From: a virus
Direction: 5' to 3' (one strand)
DNA length: 31,101 nucleotides
Virus record (IMG/VR): IMGVR_UViG_3300008218_000028
Location: 1-31,101 of that record
Part shown: piece by piece, positions 16,437 through 21,963 of the stretch
Numbering within the stretch: position 1 is the first letter of the stretch
How the letters are laid out: every line of letters starts with the position of its first letter
Notes under the pieces: generated by a model
Databases searched by the model: none
What the model saw: only the letters and a program-made list of their open reading frames with translations
What the model was told of the DNA's origin: nothing
Program-made: the position numbers and the translations under genes

Positions 16437-17261
16437 TTACTCACCGGACGGGAGATCTAGATACGCATCTTGCCCATACTCACCAATGAAAGCAGCTTTT
16501 CTCTCAGGCGTGCCCAATTCTTTTTTTGAGTGTGCCCGATTGCCTTTGCTGTCTCCATTTCCACTGCCACCTGCGCCGCCACCAGCACTTGATTTGAATA
16601 GGTACTTGGCCTCTGCGCCAATCCCATCTATCCATTCTTCCATACTGATCTTTTTTACGCCATCGGGACCTCGGATCAGATCGCCGAGATCATCATAGGC
16701 GGCAGGCTCACCGTCCTCATCCATTTTCCATACCCCGTTTGCACGGAGAAGAAAATCTTGAGGGTCTTGAGCACCTTTCTTTTGCGCTACTGCAAGAAGC
16801 CGCTGATTGATTTTGAAGTTCCGAAGATCACTATTCAGCCGTTCTTTTTCCGTATCGAGTTCTCCAATACGGCCGTCTCGGGCTTCCAGTTCCTTCTTGT
16901 GATCTGCCCGCATCTTTCGTGTGACACGGTCCAGCCGTTCTTCAAAATTATCGTCGCCTTTCCCGTCGTCCGATCCGTCCGTCTGTTTTTCTTGCCACGT
17001 ATGAAACGCCGAAAGTTCCTCATCAGACATAGCTGATAAGGCCGCCCACCTAGTCAGGTCGACGTCCTTGAACTTTCCTATCGCTTCATTGGCTTTTTTG
17101 CGCTTTTCTCGTTCCTGATCGAGTGCCGTCTTTAGAGTCACAACACTAGGATGTTTATCCATTTCTGCATCGAGCAAGAATCCGCCTTCCGTCTCTACAT
17201 ACAGCGGCTTAAACGCCTCCTCTACACCGTCAAGGGTCTCTACAAATGGGGCTATTGCCAT
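16437..17261 (-). CDS. Capsid scaffold protein
   Basis: 274 residues with AAGGAT seven bases before the ATG. Strongly charged and helical: a coiled-coil region at about residues 48-64 and 105-165 (QEREKRKKANE, then EERLDRVTRKMRADHKKELEARD, in short DKE/R-rich runs), a Gly-rich linker (SSAGGGAGGSGNG) and a basic C-terminal part (SKKELGTPERK). That plan, together with the place just before the capsid gene, identifies a scaffold. No protease domain was seen. Confidence 0.85.
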   Translation of the reverse strand: MAIAPFVETLDGVEEAFKPLYVETEGGFLLDAEMDKHPSVVTLKTALDQEREKRKKANEAIGKFKDVDLTRWAALSAMSDEELSAFHTWQEKQTDGSDDGKGDDNFEERLDRVTRKMRADHKKELEARDGRIGELDTEKERLNSDLRNFKINQRLLAVAQKKGAQDPQDFLLRANGVWKMDEDGEPAAYDDLGDLIRGPDGVKKISMEEWIDGIGAEAKYLFKSSAGGGAGGSGNGDSKGNRAHSKKELGTPERKAAFIGEYGQDAYLDLPSGE

Positions 17262-17280
17262 TCTTTATCCTTTCCCGGTA

Positions 17281-17332
17281 CGCCACAGACGCCCGAGCTT
17301 ATCTGCGTCTCAACACGCCACAGACGGTTGAG
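17281..17332 (-). promoter_or_regulatory. Paired CGCCACAGACG motifs ahead of the scaffold gene
   Basis: CGCCACAGACG occurs at 17281-17291 and 17316-17326. The second copy is the loop of a perfect 6-bp hairpin CTCAAC/GTTGAG (17309-17314, 17327-17332). The first copy is 12 bases longer in its match to 7470-7481. A leader control element or protein-binding site is possible. Confidence 0.45.
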
Positions 17333-17434
17333 CAGTGTTTGGTGTGCAACCAGCAAACACAGACCCCGACCGAAAACGGGGTTTGTTTATCTGCATTTTA
17401 AAAAGAAAAGAGGGGGAATGTCAATCGATAACGC

Positions 17435-17471
17435 AAAAAAGGGCAGCAGGGTTTTATCCTGCTGCCCTTTT
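17435..17471 (-). terminator. Bidirectional rho-independent terminator
   Basis: A perfect 10-bp stem, GGGCAGCAGG (17441-17450) with CCTGCTGCCC (17458-17467), a 7-base loop, six A on one side and four T on the other. On the minus strand the hairpin ends in TTTTTT. It lies between the Mu gpF-like gene and the scaffold gene, and also directly upstream of the only plus-strand gene. Confidence 0.88.
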
Positions 17472-17513
17472 CCAGACCATGCCGTGCCTGACCAAACCCT
17501 ATCCTGTCACGCC

Positions 17514-17723
17514 ATGAAAAATCTCAGTTACTCGACTATTTCAGCAAGGATTAAAATCCAAGTCTGCATACGATGCACACATGAATGGGCGCCACGGCCA
17601 CAAGCGACCCCGCTCACCTGTCCGCGATGCCGAAGCCCGTACTGGAACACCCCGAGAAAGAGAAAAAAAGAAGAGACTACGCCGTCTGAGCGGCCAATTT
17701 CTGTTGCAAAGCAGCCACAGTAA
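17514..17723 (+). CDS. Small zinc-ribbon protein, plus-strand
   Basis: 70 residues, the only plus-strand gene supported here. It shows a full C-x2-C...C-x2-C ribbon: VCIRCTHEWAPRP and LTCPRCRSPYWNTP. The same pattern (C-x2-C-x-H-x-W-x-P-R, then C-P-R-C-x-S-x-x-W) occurs in the minus-strand gene at 20791-20943, so the protein sequence is conserved and this is not a chance frame. The basic tail is RKRKKEETTPSERP. No Shine-Dalgarno sequence is seen before the ATG, and it overlaps the 3' end of the gpF-like gene by 47 bases. Whether it is expressed is open. Confidence 0.58.
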   Translation: MKNLSYSTISARIKIQVCIRCTHEWAPRPQATPLTCPRCRSPYWNTPRKRKKEETTPSERPISVAKQPQ

Positions 17724-18864
17724 GAGGCTGACCTTTGAAATCCACAAGGTCGGTGAAACTGAGCTGCCCACTCCTCCATAAGTTCCAGCGTGTAGGCCCA
17801 AGAACCTGCGCGCCAAAACCAGGAGAGGCAGCATCTTTTTGCCGCAACCAGGTAGGAAAAGTGGTTGTACGAGGGACCAGCCCATCCATGGAAGATCGAG
17901 CCTGGAAAATCCGCTCTTTTATTTCGGCATCAGTGAAACCTGCTTGTCCCATACGCCGCTCATAGGATTTGCGGATAGACGAACGGCGGCCATTAACCGT
18001 CACTGCCTGACTGTTCGACAATTCCGCCCAAGACTTTGTTTGTGGCACCCAGGCCGAACGGCAAGAAAAATGTGCAGCGCCTGCGCCGCCCAATGCAGGG
18101 TACGAGTGCCCTACCGGCTCATCATCAAGTGTGTACACTCTCCCATCACGAACTTGACAGATAAGGCTTGTTCTTGCATCTAAAGTGCTATGCCATAGCT
18201 TCCCCTTTATAATGTCCTTATGCTCGTTCATGACCTCACTACGAATCTTATTTGCTGCTGTCTGGACAGAGGAGCGTATCAGCCGTTCCGCACTAGTACG
18301 TGAAACCCGCATAATGCCGTCCTTAAAGCCCCCTGCTCGTGTTCCGCGTACGCGTTGCAGCAGCTGAGCCAGCGGTTCGCCCTGGAGCATGCCTTGTCGC
18401 ATTTCGTCCATAAAAAGATCCTGTAAAGTAGAGGCTCGTCGCTTCCACCACTCCTTGCTCGGAGCACCTTGAATAAGCGTATCGGTTGTCAAAGTTTTAA
18501 GAGAAGCCGCATCAAGTGTCGGGGTTACGAGGTCTATCCCCAGAGCTTCGTTCAGAGATTGGATGACAAACGTTTGTTCTACCTGCGCCATACTCGTGAC
18601 AGATGCCTGGGTTATTCGACGTATGTCTTGGTAACTCTCGCGAATCGTCATCTGAGTCTCAGTCAAGAGGGACTGGAGCCGCCGACGCTGAAAGGCAGTC
18701 CGAGTAGGGCCCGTCGGATCGGAGGAGGCAAGGTTTTTGACGAGATTGCGCTCCAAGTTACGGAGCAAAATAAAAACATCAGACTGGATACTTGCCTCGA
18801 CTCGTGCCAGATCAACCGCATGTGTCGTAAACGAGTCGACAAGAGTTTCATTCACAGAAGGCAT
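17677..18864 (-). CDS. Minor head protein, Mu gpF / SPP1 gp7-like
   Basis: 395 residues. N-terminal helices are followed at about residues 225-276 by the signature KLWHSTLDARTSLICQVRDG ... HFSCRSAWVP (D, C and C spaced as in phage head morphogenesis domain PF04233). These proteins attach to the portal and aid DNA ejection or head assembly. The start at ATG 18864 has no Shine-Dalgarno sequence, and a terminator-like hairpin ends 17 bases upstream. The gene lies four small genes after the portal instead of directly beside it. Confidence 0.88.
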   Translation of the reverse strand: MPSVNETLVDSFTTHAVDLARVEASIQSDVFILLRNLERNLVKNLASSDPTGPTRTAFQRRRLQSLLTETQMTIRESYQDIRRITQASVTSMAQVEQTFVIQSLNEALGIDLVTPTLDAASLKTLTTDTLIQGAPSKEWWKRRASTLQDLFMDEMRQGMLQGEPLAQLLQRVRGTRAGGFKDGIMRVSRTSAERLIRSSVQTAANKIRSEVMNEHKDIIKGKLWHSTLDARTSLICQVRDGRVYTLDDEPVGHSYPALGGAGAAHFSCRSAWVPQTKSWAELSNSQAVTVNGRRSSIRKSYERRMGQAGFTDAEIKERIFQARSSMDGLVPRTTTFPTWLRQKDAASPGFGAQVLGPTRWNLWRSGQLSFTDLVDFKGQPLTVAALQQKLAAQTA

Positions 18865-18880
18865 AGGGGGAGTATGTCAC

Positions 18881-18912
18881 AAAAAAGCCGCGCCCGGTAT
18901 AACCAGGCTTTT
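18881..18912 (-). terminator. Terminator-like hairpin just ahead of the gpF-like gene
   Basis: On the transcript GCCTGGT-TAT-ACCGGGC (one G-U pair) or the longer AAAAGCC/GGCTTTT pairing is followed by TTTTTT. It stands between the last pentamer array and the gpF-like ATG. No promoter is evident between it and the gene, so regulated read-through or antitermination may be needed. Confidence 0.6.
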
Positions 18913-18918
18913 GAGCAT

Positions 18919-19031
18919 GTCGAGTTTTGTCCTGTCTTGTCGTGTCCAGTCCAGTCTTGTCCTGTCGTGTCCCGTCGTGTCGGGTCATGTCGCGTCCGGT
19001 CCTGTCGCGTCGCGTCGCGTCAGGTCCTGTC
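18919..19031 (-). repeat. Pentamer array A (NNGTC)n, 20 perfect units
   Basis: From 18929 GTC recurs at every fifth base to 19031. The dinucleotides between copies are ct, tt, gt, ca, ca, tt, ct, gt, cc, gt, gg, at, gc, cg, ct, gc, gc, gc, ag, ct. Two more units with one mismatch precede it. On the transcript strand each unit is GACNN. Not coding in any convincing way. Confidence 0.95.
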
Positions 19032-19066
19032 AGGAAAAACAGCCTCCTTGTCTGAGTGATAAACAC
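19032..19066 (-). repeat. 35-bp spacer, copy 1
   Basis: Begins AGGAAAAACAGCCTCC and ends GATAAACAC on the plus strand. Identical in all three copies. The minus strand contains AAGGAGG, a perfect ribosome binding site, but no good start codon at normal distance. Related in part to the leader of the zinc-ribbon gene at 20791-20943 (shared CTCCTT and GATAAACA). Confidence 0.95.
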
Positions 19067-19184
19067 GTCCTGTCTGGTCGGGTCGAGTCGTGTCCAGTCT
19101 CGTCATGTCGTGTCGGGTCATGTCGTGTCGCGTCTGGTCGTGTCCAGTCGCGTCGTGTCGTGTCGTGTCGCGTCCGGTCCCGTC
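19067..19184 (-). repeat. Pentamer array B (NNGTC)n, 23 units
   Basis: Starts with GTC at 19067; 23 perfect units follow to 19184 with the dinucleotides ct, tg, gg, ga, gt, ca, tc, at, gt, gg, at, gt, gc, tg, gt, ca, gc, gt, gt, gt, gc, cg, cc. No unit departs from GTC. Shares the runs gt-ca-tc-at with array C and gt-gg-at-gt with array E. Confidence 0.95.
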
Positions 19185-19219
19185 AGGAAAAACAGCCTCC
19201 TTGTCTGAGTGATAAACAC
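19185..19219 (-). repeat. 35-bp spacer, copy 2
   Basis: Base-for-base identical to copies 1 and 3; starts 153 bp after copy 1. The distance to copy 3 is 138 bp; the difference is exactly three pentamer units. Confidence 0.95.
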
Positions 19220-19322
19220 GTCCAGTCTTGTCGTGTCCAGTCTCGTCATGTCGAGTCAGGTCATGTCCTGTCATGTCCTGTCACGTCTCGTCGTGTCATG
19301 TCGCGTCATGTCCGGTCCCGTC
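19220..19322 (-). repeat. Pentamer array C (NNGTC)n, 20 units
   Basis: 20 perfect units after GTC at 19220: ca, tt, gt, ca, tc, at, ga, ag, at, ct, at, ct, ac, tc, gt, at, gc, at, cg, cc. Ends cg-cc like array B, but most dinucleotides differ although the bordering 35-bp spacers are identical. Confidence 0.95.
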
Positions 19323-19357
19323 AGGAAAAACAGCCTCCTTGTCTGAGTGATAAACAC
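19323..19357 (-). repeat. 35-bp spacer, copy 3
   Basis: Third identical copy of the 35-bp spacer, including the minus-strand AAGGAGG sequence. Confidence 0.95.
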
Positions 19358-19485
19358 GTCCAGTCTGGTCGTGTCGCGTCACGTCAGGTCCTGTCTGGTC
19401 ACGTCGTGTCGAGTCCAGTCACGTCGCGTCCAGTCGCGTCGTGTCAGGTCGTGTCGAGCCTTGTCCCATCGTGTCGTGTCTCGTT
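19358..19485 (-). repeat. Pentamer array D (NNGTC)n, 25 units, decaying at one end
   Basis: 25 units after GTC at 19358: ca, tg, gt, gc, ac, ag, ct, tg, ac, gt, ga, ca, ac, gc, ca, gc, gt, ag, gt, ga, tt, cc, gt, gt, tc. Three units at the right end have GCC, ATC and GTT instead of GTC, but the 5-bp phase holds. The array begins 8 bases after the stop codon of the gene at 19494-20120. Confidence 0.93.
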
Positions 19486-19493
19486 ATAAATCC

Positions 19494-20120
19494 TCAAACC
19501 CGTTTTGCCAGATTCTTCAAGAATTGATCCTCTTGGACATCCTCTCTCCATTCAAACTTGGTCGGCATAAAACGCCCATTCAACCCGCCTACTTCAGGAC
19601 GCCAGACACCAATTCCAACACTTGCCCCAGCCTTTTTCAGGTAAAGCTCAAAAACTTCTTTCGTGATTATGTCCTCTGAAATTGCAAAATCCACAGCTGC
19701 ATTCCAAGACTGTGCTTGTGGGAAACATTTCCACACCTTCGATCCCCCGCCCGAGCCCGGTTGTCCAGGGACATATACCCAAGCTCCTTCAACCTCAGAC
19801 CTACGGGTGTTTGATAAGACCACATCAGCCATGACCATCACGTCACTGACAAAAAACTTCGTGTATGTCGCATTACGTTGCCCGGGAATTTTGATGGGAG
19901 TTCGCTTGGCAGCCGTAGCCACAGACTTCTTAAAAGACATCGCGGGAATGAACATCTTTGCGTCAGGCTTGTTTGAAGTCCAGTGTGCAACTTCTGGCCA
20001 GATACGACGCTCATATTCATCAGCTGTTTCGCCACTTAACTTAGGATATTCTGCCAAGCTTATCGGGCGACGTTGCTGCATAAGGGTTACAGATGATAAG
20101 TGTACTTTTACAGTTCGCAT
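19494..20120 (-). CDS. Conserved phage-type protein with a glycine-rich C-terminal motif
   Basis: 208 residues with GGAG eight bases before ATG 20120. Recognisable segments: VKVHLSSVTLMQQRRPISLAE, ERRIWPEVAHW, MFIPAMSFKKSVATAAK, IPGQRNATYTKFF, and toward the end GASVGIGVWRPEVGGLNGRF. The last, G-x-G-x-x-R-x-x-x-x-G-x-x-G-R-F, is reminiscent of glycine-rich loops in RAMP-like proteins, but I do not assert that fold. Similar proteins occur in phage early regions in my recollection. Its place between two pentamer arrays within the head gene cluster is unusual. Function unknown. Confidence 0.75.
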   Translation of the reverse strand: MRTVKVHLSSVTLMQQRRPISLAEYPKLSGETADEYERRIWPEVAHWTSNKPDAKMFIPAMSFKKSVATAAKRTPIKIPGQRNATYTKFFVSDVMVMADVVLSNTRRSEVEGAWVYVPGQPGSGGGSKVWKCFPQAQSWNAAVDFAISEDIITKEVFELYLKKAGASVGIGVWRPEVGGLNGRFMPTKFEWREDVQEDQFLKNLAKRV

Positions 20121-20185
20121 GGGTCCTCTCCTTGCGGGCAGTTAGAAGCCGGGAGAATTAGCCGTTCTCTCGGTTTCACGTTTGT

Positions 20186-20263
20186 GTCAAGTCGAATCTT
20201 ATCGCGTCTTATCAGATATCGTCAGCTCCAGTCCTGTCCGATCTCGTCGCGTCCTGTCCTGTC
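20186..20263 (-). repeat. Degenerate pentamer array F
   Basis: About 15 units at strict 5-bp steps from 20186 to 20263, but GTC is often ATC (and ATA or CTC once each). It occupies the space between the stop of the gene at 20277-20807 and the start of the gene at 19494-20120. It looks like an older, decayed form of arrays A to E. Confidence 0.85.
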
Positions 20264-20276
20264 AAGATAAAGAAAA

Positions 20277-20807
20277 TCATGTATCCGTAACCTCTATAGG
20301 TTGCTTCTGACTTCGCATCAAAAACTCAAGTGTTGCTTCTCTGGTCATCGCCTCTTGTGTCTCAGCCATCCGAACGGCAAGCCGTTGGACAACTAGTCTT
20401 TTTGTGATGTCATGTGTCACTGCCAGCAAACTTGCATGCACCCGATAAGAGTTCTGCTCCTCTGGACTCAACTGCATGATATTCGTACATTGGTGGCGTT
20501 TCAGACCACGTATAGCGGCACGGTTTATTTTCTTTCGAGCTTGTTCAGTGCTCGACACAATCTCAGGATCGGTTATGTACTTCAATCCTTGACCACGCAA
20601 ACAAAGAAAAACTTTATTTTCTTCTCCTTGGAGCATTTTTCGGGCTTGTCTAAGAGCATAAGAACTGCCGTCGAGGGAACTCAGAGCAGCCACTGTTCTC
20701 AGCTCATCATATGTTATTGTCTCACCCATCTGTAATTTGTTTAGGCGAGTAACGAGCAAATTAATTGCCGCTTGTACAGCCTCCAATACCTCAAATTTCA
20801 TCGCCAT
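20277..20807 (-). CDS. Hypothetical phage protein with a possible winged-helix segment
   Basis: 176 residues with AAGGGG before ATG 20807, which lies within the 3' end of the zinc-ribbon gene (17-base overlap). GETITYDELRTVAALSSLDG followed by YALRQARKMLQGEENKVF and RGQGLKYITDPEIV suggests a helix-turn-helix/wing layout. The second half (KKINRAAIRGLKRHQ, then LSPEEQNSYRVHASLLA) is helical and basic. Similar proteins exist in phage early regions as far as I recall. May bind DNA; a link to the surrounding arrays is only a guess. Confidence 0.7.
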   Translation of the reverse strand: MAMKFEVLEAVQAAINLLVTRLNKLQMGETITYDELRTVAALSSLDGSSYALRQARKMLQGEENKVFLCLRGQGLKYITDPEIVSSTEQARKKINRAAIRGLKRHQCTNIMQLSPEEQNSYRVHASLLAVTHDITKRLVVQRLAVRMAETQEAMTREATLEFLMRSQKQPIEVTDT

Positions 20808-20943
20808 TTTTTCCCCTTTCTCTCTTTGGGATATCCCAGAGAGCGGATTTGCAACGTGGACAGCTACGGACTTGTTTTTGCCGAGGCCGCCACATATGCC
20901 CGCAACGCACGCATTTTAATTCAGGTGAAATTGATACTTCCAC
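20791..20943 (-). CDS. Small zinc-ribbon protein
   Basis: 50 residues from GTG 20943, nine bases after AAGGAGG. KCVRCGHMWRPRQ and SCPRCKSALW form a C-x2-C / C-x2-C ribbon with the H-x-W-x-P-R signature also found in the plus-strand gene at 17514-17723. Array E ends 33 bases before the start, so the array is in its 5' leader. Overlaps the next gene. Family function is unknown; nucleic-acid binding is common for such ribbons. Confidence 0.75.
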   Translation of the reverse strand: MEVSISPELKCVRCGHMWRPRQKQVRSCPRCKSALWDIPKRERGKNGDEI

Positions 20944-20976
20944 ATCTGGGGTCCTCCTTTCTAAGAAGATAAACAA

Positions 20977-21094
20977 GTCGAGTCTGGTCCTGTCGTGTCA
21001 TATCGTGTCGGGTCATGTCGTGTCGGGTCATGTCGCGTCTTGTCTTGTCATGTCGTGTCGAGTCCTGTCTTGTCGGGTCCCGTCTTGTCTTGTC
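20977..21094 (-). repeat. Pentamer array E (NNGTC)n, 23 units
   Basis: GTC from 20977 then 23 units: ga, tg, ct, gt, at, gt, gg, at, gt, gg, at, gc, tt, tt, at, gt, ga, ct, tt, gg, cc, tt, tt. One unit has ATC. The left flank contains CTCCTT and GATAAACA, a diverged form of the 35-bp spacer, which here carries the working ribosome binding site of the zinc-ribbon gene. Confidence 0.95.
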
Positions 21095-21122
21095 CTGCAT
21101 GAGACAAAAGTGAAACCCATGA

Positions 21123-21146
21123 CCATACGTATACTCATCCGTATGG
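21123..21146. promoter_or_regulatory. Palindrome CCATACG-N10-CGTATGG between kdsA and array E
   Basis: Perfect 7-bp arms (21123-21129 and 21140-21146) with a 10-base centre, no T-run after it. Possible operator or small hairpin. Nearby, GGACAAAAAA occurs twice in tandem (21163-21182). A weak TTGATT/TATACG pair is too poorly spaced to call as promoter. Confidence 0.4.
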
Positions 21147-21183
21147 TAAATCAATAGGAAAGGACAAAAAAGGACAAAAAAGA

Positions 21184-21963
21184 TCAAGAAAAGAGGCGGT
21201 CGAGCATGGGCCGGAAATCAGCAAGGGGGATTTGTGTCTCTTTATCAGAAAGAGCTTTGGCGGGATTCTCGTGGACCTCAAAGAAGAGACCATGCACGCC
21301 TACCGCGAGGGCAGCAGCGGCGAGGGGTTCAACAAATTGCCGCTGCCCTCTTGTAGAAGCTTCGGCAACGGGGAGCTGAACACTATGAGTTGCGTCAAAA
21401 ATGACAGGGTAGCTAAGTGCTTTCATATCCACGATATCTCGGAAGTCTACAACTAAATTTCCCTGCCCAAAACTTGAGCCTCGCTCAGTCAAGGTGATTT
21501 GCTTGTTCCCTGTTGTGGCGACCTTCTCCGCTGCATAGGCCATCTGCTGACCAGAGAGAAACTGCCCTTTCTTGAGGTTTACTGGCTTCTGCGTCTGCCC
21601 CGCTGCCACAAGTAGATCAGTTTGACGACACAGAAAGGCAGGGACTTGAATCATATCCACAACCTCAGCCGCGAGGGTTGCTTCAGCTGGGGAATGCACG
21701 TCTGTCAAAACAGGAATACCAAACTGTTCTTTTATTTCGGCCAAGATGCCGAGCCCGCGCTCAATACCGACGCCTCGAAAAGAATGGATAGAGGTCCTAT
21801 TTGCTTTATCGTAAGACGATTTCCAGATCCAGCTAAGTCCTGTCATTGCCTCAGATAATAACTCAGCGTGACGCAAAGCCATATCGCGGTCTTCAATTAC
21901 ACACGGACCCGCGATGATGGCAGGTGTCACATTGTGCCTGAAATACGCAGAGAAGAAATCCAT
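21184..21963 (-). CDS. kdsA: 3-deoxy-D-manno-octulosonate 8-phosphate (KDO-8-P) synthase
   Basis: 259 residues, slightly shorter than the usual 275-285. Condenses arabinose-5-phosphate with phosphoenolpyruvate, the first KDO-specific carbon-building step. Motifs: AGPCVIED, KSSYDKANRTS, LTDVHSPAEA, VPAFLCRQTDL, NLKKGQFLS and ERGSSFGQGNLVVDFRD. C21, H193, E229 and D240 occupy the four metal-ligand positions, so it should be the metal-dependent class (Cys in place of the Asn of the E. coli enzyme). Starts right after the portal stop (TAAATG) behind GAGGCGG. Every key residue is kept, so it is likely active. Presence in a phage head operon is unusual. Confidence 0.9.
   Translation of the reverse strand: MDFFSAYFRHNVTPAIIAGPCVIEDRDMALRHAELLSEAMTGLSWIWKSSYDKANRTSIHSFRGVGIERGLGILAEIKEQFGIPVLTDVHSPAEATLAAEVVDMIQVPAFLCRQTDLLVAAGQTQKPVNLKKGQFLSGQQMAYAAEKVATTGNKQITLTERGSSFGQGNLVVDFRDIVDMKALSYPVIFDATHSVQLPVAEASTRGQRQFVEPLAAAALAVGVHGLFFEVHENPAKALSDKETQIPLADFRPMLDRLFS

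Noticed and set aside
17363-17388. Hairpin ACCCCG/CGGGGT followed by TTTGTTT, as a plus-strand terminator
   Set aside because: Short stem and no plus-strand gene to its left; likely incidental.
17151-17513. Plus-strand coding upstream of the zinc ribbon (longer frame to 17151)
   Set aside because: It runs through the scaffold start, the hairpins and the terminator; only the part after the ATG at 17514 resembles a protein family.
19032-19357. CRISPR array (35-bp identical repeats at regular distance)
   Set aside because: The 103-118 bp between copies are pentamer arrays, not unique spacers, and no cas genes are present.
18737-19489. Long plus-strand reading frame (250 codons) and several minus-strand frames through the pentamer arrays
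   Set aside because: They arise because (NNGTC)n has few stops; the product is a low-complexity five-residue repeat with no start signal.
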